Source: Pontibacter sp. FD36 (GTDB lineage: Bacteria > Bacteroidota > Bacteroidia > Cytophagales > Hymenobacteraceae). Taken from it: a DNA stretch of 64,000 nt. The position numbers were made by a program, and so were the translations under genes. The notes under the pieces are model-generated. The model was not told where the DNA came from. It did not search any database and saw only the letters and a program-made list of their open reading frames with translations. The DNA is taken from positions 62,001-126,000 of the forward strand of contig NZ_JADPMP010000012.1 of assembly GCF_015686655.1 (NCBI RefSeq). The letters run 5' to 3'. Positions 37,749 to 47,300 of the stretch are shown here, in pieces; within the stretch, counting starts at the first letter, position 1; each line of letters opens with the position of its first letter.

Positions 37749-38843
37749 ATGGAAAAAACAGAGAAAACAGAGATTACGATCGCAGAGAATCAAGAGAAAA
37801 TAAAAGAGAAAGCCTTGGCTATCTCTAAATCCATAGATCCGGGTAATCCGGAAAGTCTGAGCAATTTTGGTGTGGAAACCCAGCGCAAACTGGGCCACTA
37901 TTCCAACGAACTGCTCACCAAAGTAAAAGCCAAAGACTCCGGCGAGGCTGGCGATGCCATCAACGAACTGCTCAACCAGATCAACATGATCAAGATCGAT
38001 GAGCAGGAGAAGGGTGGATTCTTTTCGCGCCTGCCTTTCGTGAAAAAGTTTTCGGACAAGTCGAAGCAGATCGCCTCGCAGTACAACTCCGTGTCGGCTA
38101 ACGTAGACGATGTGGTGGTGAAACTGGAGCGCACCCGCCAGAGCATCATGAAAGACTCAACCAGTCTGGAGGTCATGTTCAACCAGGCAGTGGAATACAT
38201 CCACGAGATACGCTCTGTGATTGCAGCCGGAAAGATGAAGATCGAGGAGATCGAAACCGACATCATACCGAAACTGCAGGACGAAGTAGAAAACAGTGGA
38301 CAGGACGAACTGGCCGTGCAGCGCCTGAGCGATATGATCGCCTTCAAAGAGCGTCTGGAGAAAAAGGTACACGATTTCACCTTGTCCCATACCATCGCTA
38401 CGCAGTCGATGCCGCAGATCCGTATGATCCAAACCACGAACGATGTGCTGGCTCAGAAGATCCAGAATTCTATTGTGACGGTTATACCTGTATGGCGTCA
38501 GCAGGTGGCTATTGCGCTTGGCTTAGAGAAGCAACGCAAGGCACTTGAGATTCAGAAAAAGGTAACCGACACCACCAACGAAATGCTACGCAAGAACTCC
38601 GAACTACTGAAGAAAAATGTGGTGATTGCGGCGCAGGAAAACGAGCGCGGCATCGTGGACGTAGAGACGCTGAAGAAAGTGAACAAGGACATGGTGGAAA
38701 CGCTCGATCAGGTGATCAAGATATCAGAAGAGGGCAGCAAGAAACGGGCAGAAGCCGTAAAAGAACTTGCACAGGTGCAGGAAGAACTTAACAGCAAAAT
38801 CATCGGCACTTTCGGCAAGTCCAAACAGATTGAAATTGAATAA
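37749..38843 (+). CDS. TelA-family (toxic anion resistance) protein
   Basis: The 364-residue, almost wholly helical soluble protein matches the TelA/KlaA family: FFSRLPFVKKF near residue 95, a central LERTRQSIMKDSTSLEVMFNQAVEYI segment, and QSMPQIRMIQTTNDVLAQKIQNSIVTVIPVWRQQVAIAL, which is the most conserved block. Family members accompany tellurite resistance, phage inhibition and Ter-type stress genes, but their mechanism is unknown. Its stop overlaps the next start by 1 bp (TAATG). Confidence 0.92.
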   Translation: MEKTEKTEITIAENQEKIKEKALAISKSIDPGNPESLSNFGVETQRKLGHYSNELLTKVKAKDSGEAGDAINELLNQINMIKIDEQEKGGFFSRLPFVKKFSDKSKQIASQYNSVSANVDDVVVKLERTRQSIMKDSTSLEVMFNQAVEYIHEIRSVIAAGKMKIEEIETDIIPKLQDEVENSGQDELAVQRLSDMIAFKERLEKKVHDFTLSHTIATQSMPQIRMIQTTNDVLAQKIQNSIVTVIPVWRQQVAIALGLEKQRKALEIQKKVTDTTNEMLRKNSELLKKNVVIAAQENERGIVDVETLKKVNKDMVETLDQVIKISEEGSKKRAEAVKELAQVQEELNSKIIGTFGKSKQIEIE

Positions 38844-39028
38844 TGATTTATAAAGGGGATAAGAAAGAAGAAGAATTAGCCGTCCGGCACCGTATCCTGA
38901 GCGATGAGCAGGAGGCGGTGCTGGACCTCTATATCCAGCACATCGACAACATCTTTGAAGAGATGAAGCTTTCTGAGAAGCTGCAGGTCGAAATTGAAAC
39001 CCAGCACCTGAAACGCATCCTGTCCTAA
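38843..39028 (+). CDS. 61-residue acidic helical protein of TelA operon
   Basis: This small protein is charged and probably two or three helices long (EEELAVRHRILSDEQEAVLDLY, then NIFEEMKLSEKLQVEIETQHLKRIL). It is accepted as real because both ends overlap neighbours by 1 bp in the same TAATG arrangement, which indicates translational coupling. No known family is recognised. Its size and composition fit a partner or assembly factor for the TelA-like or downstream protein. Confidence 0.7.
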   Translation: MIYKGDKKEEELAVRHRILSDEQEAVLDLYIQHIDNIFEEMKLSEKLQVEIETQHLKRILS

Positions 39029-39972
39029 TGATCAGATTTTTTCGTTCTTTTTTCGGGCTGGAACAGGAGTCAACCCGCACGGTAATGGACCATCCCGGTG
39101 CTGCCGATGCACGCGCCATGCAGTACATCCGCGCCTCTAATGCTCGTCTGAATGCGCTGCACAAACTCTACGACAGGTATAAGCACACGCCACACGCCGA
39201 AAAAATATTGGCCGTTTTCGAGAAGACAAAGCTGATTCATAACTACCTGGTCACGCGCAAACGCATCCAGGAGTTGGAACTGTTTCATGTGCAGAACACG
39301 GAGCATTTTATTAATACCTTCACGACGGTGATCAATGTGCACGAGCGGCACATTAAAGACAGTTACGTACCGGAGCGTGAGAAACCTAAACCACTGCCGC
39401 AGGTACAGAAGCCACGTCCGCAGGGACAGGCACCAGCACAACCTGTTTCGCCGCGCCCAGTTCCACCCAGACCGGATAATCCAGGCCAGCCTTTTGAGTC
39501 GAAGGTAGAGCAGGTGCTCAAGCGCATCGAATCCGAAACGATCAAGGGCATCTATACGGCGCAGAAAGTTACGGAGATGGTGAAGCGTGTCGCTAACCAA
39601 GCACCGATGTGCCAGCCGGATGTGCTGCAGGCTAAAGTCCCAACTTTGGGTGTTCCGGTTATTGCCATCGATACCTACTCCCGCGTGTTTTATGCACCGG
39701 AGCTGGAAGGCGGAGCCACCATGTCGCGTGAAATCTCCTTCACGTCTTCGGATGGTGATAAGGATGTGTTTTTGCAGCATGTCGCTTCGAAGCTTGCAGT
39801 GCCGAAGGAAGAGATTAGCTACATCGGTAACACGATGTTGGCTATACCGGATACCAAGGGTCCGAGTCCGGCGCGGCATGTCCCGATTGTGCACTGGCGT
39901 GGGTTTCCGTACGCCGTGAGTTTAATGGATTACCGCTTGTTTCCTGTGAGGATGCATCGGAAGAGTTTTTAA
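39028..39972 (+). CDS. 314-residue protein of TelA operon with Pro-rich linker, unknown
   Basis: An N-terminal helical domain (about 1-115, with RASNARLNALHKLYDRYKH and TEHFINTFTTVINVHERHI) is joined by a Pro/Gln-rich linker (about 118-158) to a C-terminal domain containing VIAIDTYSRVFYAPELEGG and HVPIVHWRGFPYAVSLMDYRLFPVRM. No transmembrane segment or known domain is seen. It is the last gene of the operon and is followed by a terminator. The linker suggests a scaffold or adaptor. Confidence 0.75.
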   Translation: MIRFFRSFFGLEQESTRTVMDHPGAADARAMQYIRASNARLNALHKLYDRYKHTPHAEKILAVFEKTKLIHNYLVTRKRIQELELFHVQNTEHFINTFTTVINVHERHIKDSYVPEREKPKPLPQVQKPRPQGQAPAQPVSPRPVPPRPDNPGQPFESKVEQVLKRIESETIKGIYTAQKVTEMVKRVANQAPMCQPDVLQAKVPTLGVPVIAIDTYSRVFYAPELEGGATMSREISFTSSDGDKDVFLQHVASKLAVPKEEISYIGNTMLAIPDTKGPSPARHVPIVHWRGFPYAVSLMDYRLFPVRMHRKSF

Positions 39973-39997
39973 TTTAGTTTTTGAATTGTTTAGTGAA

Positions 39998-40025
39998 GAG
40001 CCTCTGTGTGATCAGGGGCTTTTTT
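39998..40025 (+). terminator. Terminator of the TelA operon
   Basis: AGCCTCTG (39999-40006) pairs with CAGGGGCT (40013-40020, one G-U pair) around a short loop and is followed by TTTTT. It lies 26 bases past the stop of the last gene. Confidence 0.75.
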
Positions 40026-40191
40026 GTTGATTTTATCACTGGTTTTCAGGGTGTGATGTTGTCGTAATATGGCGCGAGCGTCCTCGCTCGTGACTGCTAT
40101 GGTGGGGCCTCTGGCCCGAGCATAGGTATAGTTGCGGCTTTTCAGGTATAGCAATGTGTGTTGTTTCATAGCTTCGCCTGTGCGGCGGGCA

Positions 40192-40234
40192 CCTACTTTT
40201 TTTCTTGACAAAAAAAGTAGGCAAAAAAGTCAAG
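40192..40234. repeat. Poly-A/T stem-loop element
   Basis: CCTACTTTTTTT (40192-40203) pairs with AAAAAAAGTAGG (about 40210-40221). CTTGAC (40204-40209) in the loop is the reverse complement of GTCAAG (40229-40234), so two alternative hairpins are possible. Sequences of this form are common dispersed intergenic repeats. Confidence 0.6.
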
Positions 40235-40416
40235 ACTCCCCAAACTCGCTGAACGCTCGAACAGTGGGTAGTCATTTAAGTGCACTTGGCACTGCTGCTT
40301 GTTCCATAGCTGGCGTGCGAGTTAGTCTTGCTATACCTGTCAGCGGTTCTAACTGTTCATGACAACGCTTATACCTGAGAATTGGTAGTGGCAGCAAAGT
40401 CCCCCTTCAAAAGGGT

Positions 40417-40611
40417 AGGGCTGTTAAATTCTGCCCGTAATTATCCCCTTGAGGGGATTATAGAGGTGTAAATCCAGTGCTAAATTCCCATTAACGGACT
40501 TATTTACGAATCATCCGTAGCCTCAACACCCCTCTGAGGGCTTCGCTCGCAAGTTTCGACTCGCGTCTCACTTGTCCTCAAGGGGAGAATTTGCTAGAAC
40601 TTAACAGCCCT
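40417..40611. repeat. Interrupted inverted repeat, 16-bp arms
   Basis: AGGGCTGTTAAATTCT (40417-40432) and AGAACTTAACAGCCCT (40596-40611) are reverse complements with one mismatch and lie 163 bp apart. The intervening DNA has CCCCTTGAGGGG (near 40444) and CCTCAAGGGG (near 40577) as further paired segments. It could be a decayed non-autonomous element. No coding capacity is seen inside. Confidence 0.6.
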
Positions 40612-40653
40612 ACACCTCTCGAGAAGGGCAGGGCTGTGTTAATCGTTCATAAG

Positions 40654-40718
40654 AATCCTGTCAATCCGTGGGGGTAGGGGCCCTCTTTAATCCTGAAAAT
40701 CCTTGGGGAAGGGGCCCT
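40654..40718 (+). repeat. Imperfect tandem direct repeat, about 30 bp
   Basis: Two units, 40654-40684 and 40689-40718, share AATCCTG, AATCC, TGGGG and AGGGGCCCT in the same order, differing at about five positions. This resembles widespread AATCCTG-type intergenic repeats. Confidence 0.65.
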
Positions 40719-40785
40719 ATATAAAGATTCAGACAATTATGGGCAGGTAAATCTGTAACTGCAAGGCTTATACCTACAATCTTCA

Positions 40786-41037
40786 TCACCCACACTTACA
40801 CTGCTCGCACTCCTGCTTCGTCTCAAATCCTTTCAAGGTACAGCCGCTATACCTGATTTCCTCGCATTTGTTTTTGTCTTCGTTGTAAAACCATCTGTTG
40901 AATGCTGCGAGGCAGAGTTCATCGGTTGGTGGTTTTTCAGTGCAGGCAGCGATAGTAGTTTCACATTCTTTTTCACAGGAAGCCAATCCGAGCACAGCTG
41001 CGAAAAGGATAGTGATGCTGAGCGTCTTGGATTTCAT
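40786..41037 (-). CDS. Kunitz/BPTI-type protease inhibitor lipoprotein
   Basis: The 83-residue protein has a lipoprotein signal ending LGLASC (C21). The rest aligns with BPTI: C32, PP at 36-37, C42, RWFYN at 48-52, C58, YSGC at 63-66, C77 and C80 or C82. The spacings C42-x15-C58-x7-C66 are exactly those of Kunitz domains, while the loop before C77 is two residues shorter. The P1 position after C42 is Leu (L43) followed by Ala, as P1' is in BPTI, so a chymotrypsin- or elastase-like target is expected. It would sit on the outer membrane or periplasmic face as a protease inhibitor. Confidence 0.85.
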   Translation of the reverse strand: MKSKTLSITILFAAVLGLASCEKECETTIAACTEKPPTDELCLAAFNRWFYNEDKNKCEEIRYSGCTLKGFETKQECEQCKCG

Positions 41038-41103
41038 GTTGCAGTTCTGTTAAAAGCTATACCTGCTTTAAGATACGACATGGTTGATCGACTTTGCAAA
41101 CCT

Positions 41104-41138
41104 GCGGCAGAAATTCTATGATTCTGAATTTCTGCCGC
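41104..41138. terminator. Hairpin after selO (weak terminator)
   Basis: A 12-bp perfect stem, GCGGCAGAAATT (41104-41115) with AATTTCTGCCGC (41127-41138), lies just past the SelO stop on the minus strand. There is no T run, so it may protect the 3' end or stop polymerase only partly. Confidence 0.45.
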
Positions 41139-41144
41139 CGTTAC

Positions 41145-42701
41145 TTAAGAACTACACGAAAGCATTGAGCATCCTGCTTTCTGGGAAGCCCATTCAGGAC
41201 GGGTCTGGAAGAACTCGTCAAACTTATCGGAATACGGTTCTCTGATAGCCTCCTGTAACTTGTCAAATAGTGTGTCGTCACCCTTCTCCAATCCTTCAAT
41301 CGCCTGGTGCAATAGGTAGTTTCGCAACACAAACCTTGGGTTGGCTTTTCGCATCATTTCCTGCGAATCCGACCGCTTGATTTTGTTCGTGTTCAGGCGC
41401 TCCAGGTAGTTACCGATCAAGGTATAGAGCGCTGTTTTTTGATCTGCCGTCAGGTCATCGTACAGTGCCTGTTTGAAGTGATCTGCAACAGCTTCTTCAC
41501 CTTCTACCGAAAGCGGCAGGTCAATCAGCAACTGATAGAAAATGGTCATGTCAGGCTGTATCTCTGCCAGGGTTTTCTCGAACTGACTGATCAGATCGCG
41601 GTCTATCTGGGACACCTGGTCTAACCCGAGCTTGCGGCCCATCATGGCGTAGTATTCCGTCCAATACACATCCTTGAATGACTCCAGTGTGGCTACCAGT
41701 TTGTCCTTATCAGCTAAGGGTAGCAAAGCACCCGCCAGAGCACCCAGGTTCCAGTAACCGATCGAGGGCTGTTTTCCGAATGCATACCTTCTGCCTGGCA
41801 GGTCAGTTGTGTTCGGGGTGAAGTTCGGGTCGTAATTGTCCACGAAGGAGTAAGGGCCGTAGTCAATCGTCAGGCCGAGGATGGACATGTTGTCTGTGTT
41901 CATCACGCCGTGTACAAAGCCTACCCGCATCCATTCCACCATCAGTTTTGCCGTACGGTCCACCACTTCTTTAAACCAGTCTATTACGTTGTCCTCTCCT
42001 GTGATGTGTGGGTAATAGCGACTGATGGTCCAGTCGACGAGCTGGCGCAGGTTGTCAACTTCTTTGCGGGCGTTCAGTATTTCGAAGTTGCCGAAGCGCA
42101 GAAAGCTTGGAGCGACACGCATTACGATCGCACCGGGTTCATAGGCCGCATTACCGTTGTAGAACATATCACGAAGCACAGGCTCACCGGTACTTACCAG
42201 GCTCAGGGCACGGGTAGTAGGCACGCCTAAATAGTGCATAGCTTCGCTCATCAGATACTCGCGCACCGAAGAACGCAACACCGCACGGCCATCAGCACGA
42301 CGGGAGTAAGGGGTGAGTCCTGCGCCTTTCAACTGCAGCTCCCAGGTTTTTCCATCAGGTGCTTCCCATTCACCCAGCGTAATGGCACGGCCATCGCCCA
42401 ACTGACCTGCCCAATTACCAAACTGGTGTCCGGCATAGCAGGCAGCGTAAGGGTACATGCTGTCTGTGACCTGATTGCCACCCAGTATGTCGATATCTTG
42501 CTGCTCGGTGGGCCTGGCTATACCTAGCTCTTTGGCAAGCGCATCGGACCAGGCCAGGAGTGTCACTTTTTCTACCGGCGTAGGTTTAGCTTTGCTGTAG
42601 AGTACGCCCGGTGTCTGGCGTGGGGTTAACGTGCCGCTGTCATCACCGGTAAAAGCGTCTACAAATTCTTTTTTATAATTCTTCGAGCTCAGTTGCTCCA
42701 T
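41145..42701 (-). CDS. selO: Protein adenylyltransferase SelO (YdiU family)
   Basis: A start at 42701 gives 518 residues beginning MEQLSSKNYKKEF; the longer ORF adds 54 residues with no family match. SelO pseudokinase signatures are clear: YAGHQFGNWAGQLGDGRAITLGEW, LQLKGAGLTPYSRRADGRAVLRSS, HGVMNTDNMSILG and TIDYGPYSFVDNYDP. SelO transfers AMP to Ser/Thr/Tyr of target proteins in redox homeostasis. The C-terminus is GCSMLSCSS, with Cys where animal SelO has selenocysteine. It stands alone, divergent from the dehydrogenase gene. Confidence 0.94.
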   Translation of the reverse strand: MEQLSSKNYKKEFVDAFTGDDSGTLTPRQTPGVLYSKAKPTPVEKVTLLAWSDALAKELGIARPTEQQDIDILGGNQVTDSMYPYAACYAGHQFGNWAGQLGDGRAITLGEWEAPDGKTWELQLKGAGLTPYSRRADGRAVLRSSVREYLMSEAMHYLGVPTTRALSLVSTGEPVLRDMFYNGNAAYEPGAIVMRVAPSFLRFGNFEILNARKEVDNLRQLVDWTISRYYPHITGEDNVIDWFKEVVDRTAKLMVEWMRVGFVHGVMNTDNMSILGLTIDYGPYSFVDNYDPNFTPNTTDLPGRRYAFGKQPSIGYWNLGALAGALLPLADKDKLVATLESFKDVYWTEYYAMMGRKLGLDQVSQIDRDLISQFEKTLAEIQPDMTIFYQLLIDLPLSVEGEEAVADHFKQALYDDLTADQKTALYTLIGNYLERLNTNKIKRSDSQEMMRKANPRFVLRNYLLHQAIEGLEKGDDTLFDKLQEAIREPYSDKFDEFFQTRPEWASQKAGCSMLSCSS

Positions 42702-42886
42702 CTTATTCAGTTTTAGGTATAAAGTAGCTGACCAAGGCGTTTCTATAAACCTTTTGTCAGCCTTTTGATTTCTCTTTAACAAGATTTGTGCAAGATTAGT
42801 TAAATTTAGCAGACTTATCCCGTTTAGCACGTAATCAGGGACAGGCTTTACATCGCCAACCATTACTGAACAGACTTACAGCTTTT

Positions 42887-43816
42887 ATGTCAATCACTAT
42901 ATTTAGCCAGGGCAGAAACACAAGCCGCTGGGAAAGTGCCCTGAAGGAACGTCGCCCGGGCTTGGAAGTACATGTTTATCCGGATACAGGACCTGCAGAG
43001 GAAGTTGAGTTTGCCTTGGCCTGGAACCACCCGCCCGGTGCCTTTACAGCATTCCCAAACCTCAAATGCATCGCCTCCACGGGTGCCGGAGTAGACCATA
43101 TTTTGCGGGATCCGGAATTGCCGCAAGGGGTTCAGATTACCCGTATTGTAGACGAAGACCTGACGCAGGACATGGCTGCTTTTGTGACCGCCCAGGTACT
43201 GAATCATGTGCGCGGCCTGGACAAGTATAAGGAATTACAGCAAAGCCATACCTGGAAGCAACACAGTTACAAGCGAACCGCCGATGTGGTGATCGGGATG
43301 ATGGGCATGGGCGTGCTTGGTACGCACACGGCACAGCAGTTGAGCAGACTCGGTTTCAAAGTGCACGGCTGGTCCCGCTCTCCTAAACTGATGGAAGGCG
43401 TTGGAACTTATGCCGGTTCAGAGGAACTGCCTGCTTTTCTGGAGAGTGCCAACATCCTGATTTGTCTGTTGCCATTAACTAGGCAGACGGCTGATATCTT
43501 AAACAAAGACACATTCAGCAAGCTTCCCAAAGGGGCTTATATCATTAATGTGGCCCGTGGCGAACACGTGGTAGATGACGACCTGATCGAGATGCTTGAC
43601 AAGGGCCATCTTTCCGGTGCCAGTCTCGATGTGTTCCGGGAAGAGCCATTACCGGAGGAGCATCCGTTTTGGTCGCATCCGGCCATAACAGTGACGCCGC
43701 ATGTTGCCAGTATTACAAATCCGGCCTCGGCTGTGTCGCAGATTCTGGAGAACTACGACCGGATGCGCCACGGCGAACCATTAATCAATGTTGTATCAAA
43801 AGCTAAAGGATATTAA
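42887..43816 (+). CDS. GhrA-like glyoxylate/hydroxypyruvate reductase
   Basis: The 309-residue D-2-hydroxyacid dehydrogenase has the NAD(P)-binding motif GMMGMGVLG (about 138-146), a substrate-binding GAGVDHIL (about 64-71), catalytic Arg in NVARGEHVVDDDL, Glu in DVFREEPLPEEHPFW and His in TPHVASIT. The set and length match GhrA, which reduces glyoxylate and hydroxypyruvate. It runs directly into the VOC protein gene with no gap. Confidence 0.9.
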   Translation: MSITIFSQGRNTSRWESALKERRPGLEVHVYPDTGPAEEVEFALAWNHPPGAFTAFPNLKCIASTGAGVDHILRDPELPQGVQITRIVDEDLTQDMAAFVTAQVLNHVRGLDKYKELQQSHTWKQHSYKRTADVVIGMMGMGVLGTHTAQQLSRLGFKVHGWSRSPKLMEGVGTYAGSEELPAFLESANILICLLPLTRQTADILNKDTFSKLPKGAYIINVARGEHVVDDDLIEMLDKGHLSGASLDVFREEPLPEEHPFWSHPAITVTPHVASITNPASAVSQILENYDRMRHGEPLINVVSKAKGY

Positions 43817-44230
43817 ATGAACCCATTCCACTACGCCTTCAAAGTGAAGGACATAGAATCGACACGCCAGTTTTACGTCGGCATTTTAGGATGCAAAGAA
43901 GGGCGCAGCACCGAGCATTGGATCGACTTCGACTTTTTCGGACACCAGTTGTCGGCCCACGTGAGTGCTAACATACCTGAGCCCGATTACTGCGGACAAG
44001 TTGCCGGTATTAGTGTGCCGGTACCGCACTTTGGCTGTCTGCTCAGCTATGAGCAGTTCGATCAGGTGCGCGAGCGACTGGAGCAGCACGCTATACCTTT
44101 TGTGGTCGAGCCTTATACCCGTTACGAAGGCCAGGTAGGAGAGCAGCGCACCATGTTCATCCTCGACCACAGTAAAAACCCGCTTGAGTTTAAGGCTTTT
44201 AAAAATCCGGAGGAGGTATTTGCTTCTTAA
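43817..44230 (+). CDS. VOC-family (glyoxalase-like) protein
   Basis: The 137-residue protein shows the vicinal-oxygen-chelate pattern: FHYAFKVKDIESTRQFYVGILGC at the start and TMFILDHSKNPLEFKAF at the end, with His and Glu as possible metal ligands. It begins at the base after the dehydrogenase stop, so the two are co-translated and may act on the same small metabolite. The specific reaction is unknown. Confidence 0.88.
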   Translation: MNPFHYAFKVKDIESTRQFYVGILGCKEGRSTEHWIDFDFFGHQLSAHVSANIPEPDYCGQVAGISVPVPHFGCLLSYEQFDQVRERLEQHAIPFVVEPYTRYEGQVGEQRTMFILDHSKNPLEFKAFKNPEEVFAS

Positions 44231-44281
44231 AAATTGTGAGGGTATAGCATACCTGGATCAAGGTGGCCATTCCTATATGAC

Positions 44282-44329
44282 AGAAGCACAAGGGCCGCTT
44301 AGTTGAAACTAAGTGGCCCTTGTGCTTCT
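44282..44329. terminator. Long hairpin between convergent genes
   Basis: A 22-bp stem with one G-U pair (arms 44282-44303 and 44308-44329, AGAAGCACAAGGGCC type) and a TGAA loop lies between the VOC gene and the T9SS cargo gene. It has only a weak T-rich tail but is placed to end both transcripts. Confidence 0.65.
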
Positions 44330-44338
44330 TATAGTTTA

Positions 44339-47300
44339 CTATAGTATTGTCAGCTTCCTGATGATCAAACCGCGCTCCGTCTGAATCTGCAGGAAGTAAA
44401 GCCCGGCTTTGGCAGTCGGCAAACTGATCTCCACCGCTTCTGGCCTTGGTCCGGTGATGCGGGTCTGGTGCAGGCGCTTGCCCAGGGCGTCATGCAGCTC
44501 GATCAGCTGCACGTCGAAGTCGGCGTGGCGCAGGCTGACCGTGAACTGGCCCGAGTTCGGGTTGGGATACACCTGGATGGCCTCGGCCGGCGTGAGCTCC
44601 ACCACCACGAAATCCGCGCTGCTCTGGGCCTGCCCGCCGTAGCCGGTTATCTGCACCCTGCCGGTGGTGGCCCCGCGCGGCACCCTGACCCGGTAGCTGT
44701 CGCCTAAGGCCTCCAGCACCAGCGCCTCCTGCCCGTTGAAAGTGATCACGTCCTGCTGGCCCATGATGCCGAAGTGCGCGCCGGTGATCTCCACCACCGC
44801 GCCCACCGCGCCCGAGGAGGGCTGCATGGCCCTGAACCTCGGTCCCGGGATGACCTCGAAGGCGGTGCCTGCCGTGGCCCTTCCGCCGGGCGTCTCCAGG
44901 GTCACAAATCCAGACTCGGCCTGCTCGGGCACGCGCACCGTCAGCTGCCGCGGGCTGGCCTCCAGCACCTGGGCCTGCACCTGCCCGAATCTTACGATAT
45001 TCCTGGTTTTGTCCGCGGCGAAGTTTTCGCCCGTGATGGTGATGCTTGCTCCCACGATGCCAGCCTCTTTGCTCAGGGCCGTGATCCCCGGCGCGTACCA
45101 CACCGTGTAGGCCGCCCCGCTCACCGCCTCACCGCCCTTGGTGCTGATCGTGAAAGCGCCTGTCGCAGCGTTTTCAGGCACCCGCACCGTTACCGCGTTG
45201 CCTGCTTGCTCGATGATCTCGCAGCGCAGCTCGCCGAGCGTGATGGATTCGATCAGCGCTTCCTGCAGGTGCTCGCCAGAGAGCGTGACCCTCTGGCCCA
45301 CCATGCCCTCGGCAGGGCTGAAGGAGGCGAGCACCGGGGGCTGGTAGACCTGGAACTTAGCCGTGGAGGTAACCCCTCCGTCCGGGGTGATGACTTTCAG
45401 GGCGCCTGTCGTAGCGCCCGTCGGCACCACCACTTTCAGCTCAGTGGCCGTGGCGCTGACCACGGTGGCGGCCCTGCCGTTCAGGTACACCTTGTTATCT
45501 CCTGGTTTCATTGCAAAGCGCTGTCCGGTGATGGTAACCTCCGAGCCGAGCTTTCCTGCGGCCGGCTCAAAGCCTTCGATGCCCGGCGTGGCCAGCACGT
45601 CCTCCAGCCTCACCCGCACCGACTCGTTGATCACCGGCGGCATGTCGAAGATGCGGTTCTGGGTGATGTTGGTGCGGATGGGGGAGTTGAAGTCAAAGAA
45701 GATGTCAGCCAGGTTCTCCACCAGGGTCTTCTCCGGCAGATCGCCTTTCGGTTTGATGCTGAACTGAATGTAGCCGTGGCTGCCGGGCTCGTCTGCCGTC
45801 GAGTCGGGCAGCAGGATGTTGTCGAAGGTCCAGGTGAGCACTGCTCGCCCCTTGCCTGACACCTCCACGCGGGCCGGGTGGGAGGTGGCCCCCAGCTGCA
45901 GGGTGGAGAGGTCCAGGTGCTCGGAGAGCGTGTCGACCACCACGACGCGGTAGGCCACGTCGGTGCCCGTGTTCTGGAAGCGGATCTTGTACTTGAGCGC
46001 CGTATTGGTCGGCGTGTAGAACTCTGCCGTGCGGCCCGCGGGCGTGACCAGCTTGTCGTTGGGGTCGTAGGAGTCGGTGATGGGCATGCACTCGGCGGAC
46101 TGCTCGGCCTCCTCGTCATCGGTGGGCAGCAGGTTCACTTTGCCCGTACTGACAGAACTAACTTCTCCGCCAGAACAGCCCTCCACGGTGACGCTCACCG
46201 AGGTGTTGTCACCGTTACCGGTAGGCTGGTCAGCCTCTATTCTCCAGGTGTAGCCCATGGCGGGCACCCACAGCACCAGGCTGTCGCCGGCGGCCAGGCG
46301 GAACTGCTCCACCGAGGCCAGCTGGCCGTCGGCGTACTTGCGGAAGAGGCCCGGGTCGGCCATGTCGGCCGTACCGGTGTTGCGCACCACAAAGCGGATC
46401 ATGCCCGTCTCGGCGCTGCAGCGGCCGGTGATGGCGACGGTCGGGGTGGGCTCGGTGGGCTGGTTGTTGGAGGGGGTGATCCAGGCGCGGGTGCACACGG
46501 TCAGGCCCCGTACCGACTCGTCGCCGCAGGTGACGATGTCCGCGACGGTGATGGTGCCCGACTGGCCCGCCGAAAGGTCACCCACGGAGAACTCGTAGGT
46601 GCCGTCAGGTAGCAGGGTATAGGATTTGTCAGCTGAGAGCAGCCCGACCTCTTGGGGCAGCTGCAGGTACACCTTGGCGTCTGCGGCGGTGGCGAAGCCG
46701 GAGTTTGCGTAGCGCACGGTGGTGGTGCTCTCAAAGCAGCGGCGACGCCGGGTGGAGGAGACGCTTACAGTGAGATAGGGGGAGAGGGTGACTTGTACCC
46801 CCATATTATTATTCGCCGAATAGTTACCGTAATTGTTGAAAGTTATAACGGGTGCGTCCTCATCCGATACACAGGTTGGTGTTAAAACCTTTCCGCCTAT
46901 ATTTTCAGTGAGAGGAGCTAAGGTATAGGTGCCCTTTCCTACCAGCAAGCTATAGTTGCCTGCTGCATCTGTGGCACCATAATAGGGGCCTGGTTCTGCT
47001 TTAACTAATATATCAGCCAGGCTGGTCTCTGTTTCATCCAGTTCGCAATTAGCGTTCACGTCATGGTATATATTACCTTCTATCCGGTTATATTCACGAT
47101 CTGTTGTTGCTTCATAAACTGTAACAATATCATAGTTTCGATCAGCCATTGTTGCCAAGCTGCCTCTCCTGTTCATGGCTACACTTGGGAAGTTGGTTGG
47201 CGCTGAGTAAACCAGATTACCGGTGACATCATAATATTTAACATCCGGGCTGTTATCACCAGAATGGGTACCAGTTTGAGTGGAAACTAAAACATTCCCA

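Larger units (their letters stand above)
40026..40785. other. Repeat-rich spacer without genes
   Basis: This 760-bp stretch holds no credible gene but many short repeats: a CGAGCG-tcct-CGCTCG hairpin near 40075-40090, four AGGTATA-type motifs (40124-40130, 40143-40152, 40330-40339, about 40368), a poly-A/T hairpin element, a long interrupted inverted repeat and a direct repeat (listed separately). It lies between the TelA operon and the Kunitz-type gene and looks like a sink for small dispersed repeats. Confidence 0.7.

Noticed and set aside
44774..45859. 361-codon plus-strand ORF in the GC-rich half of the T9SS cargo gene
   Set aside because: Long open frames are expected opposite GC-rich coding DNA. 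It is rich in Arg, Gly and His with no recognisable domain.
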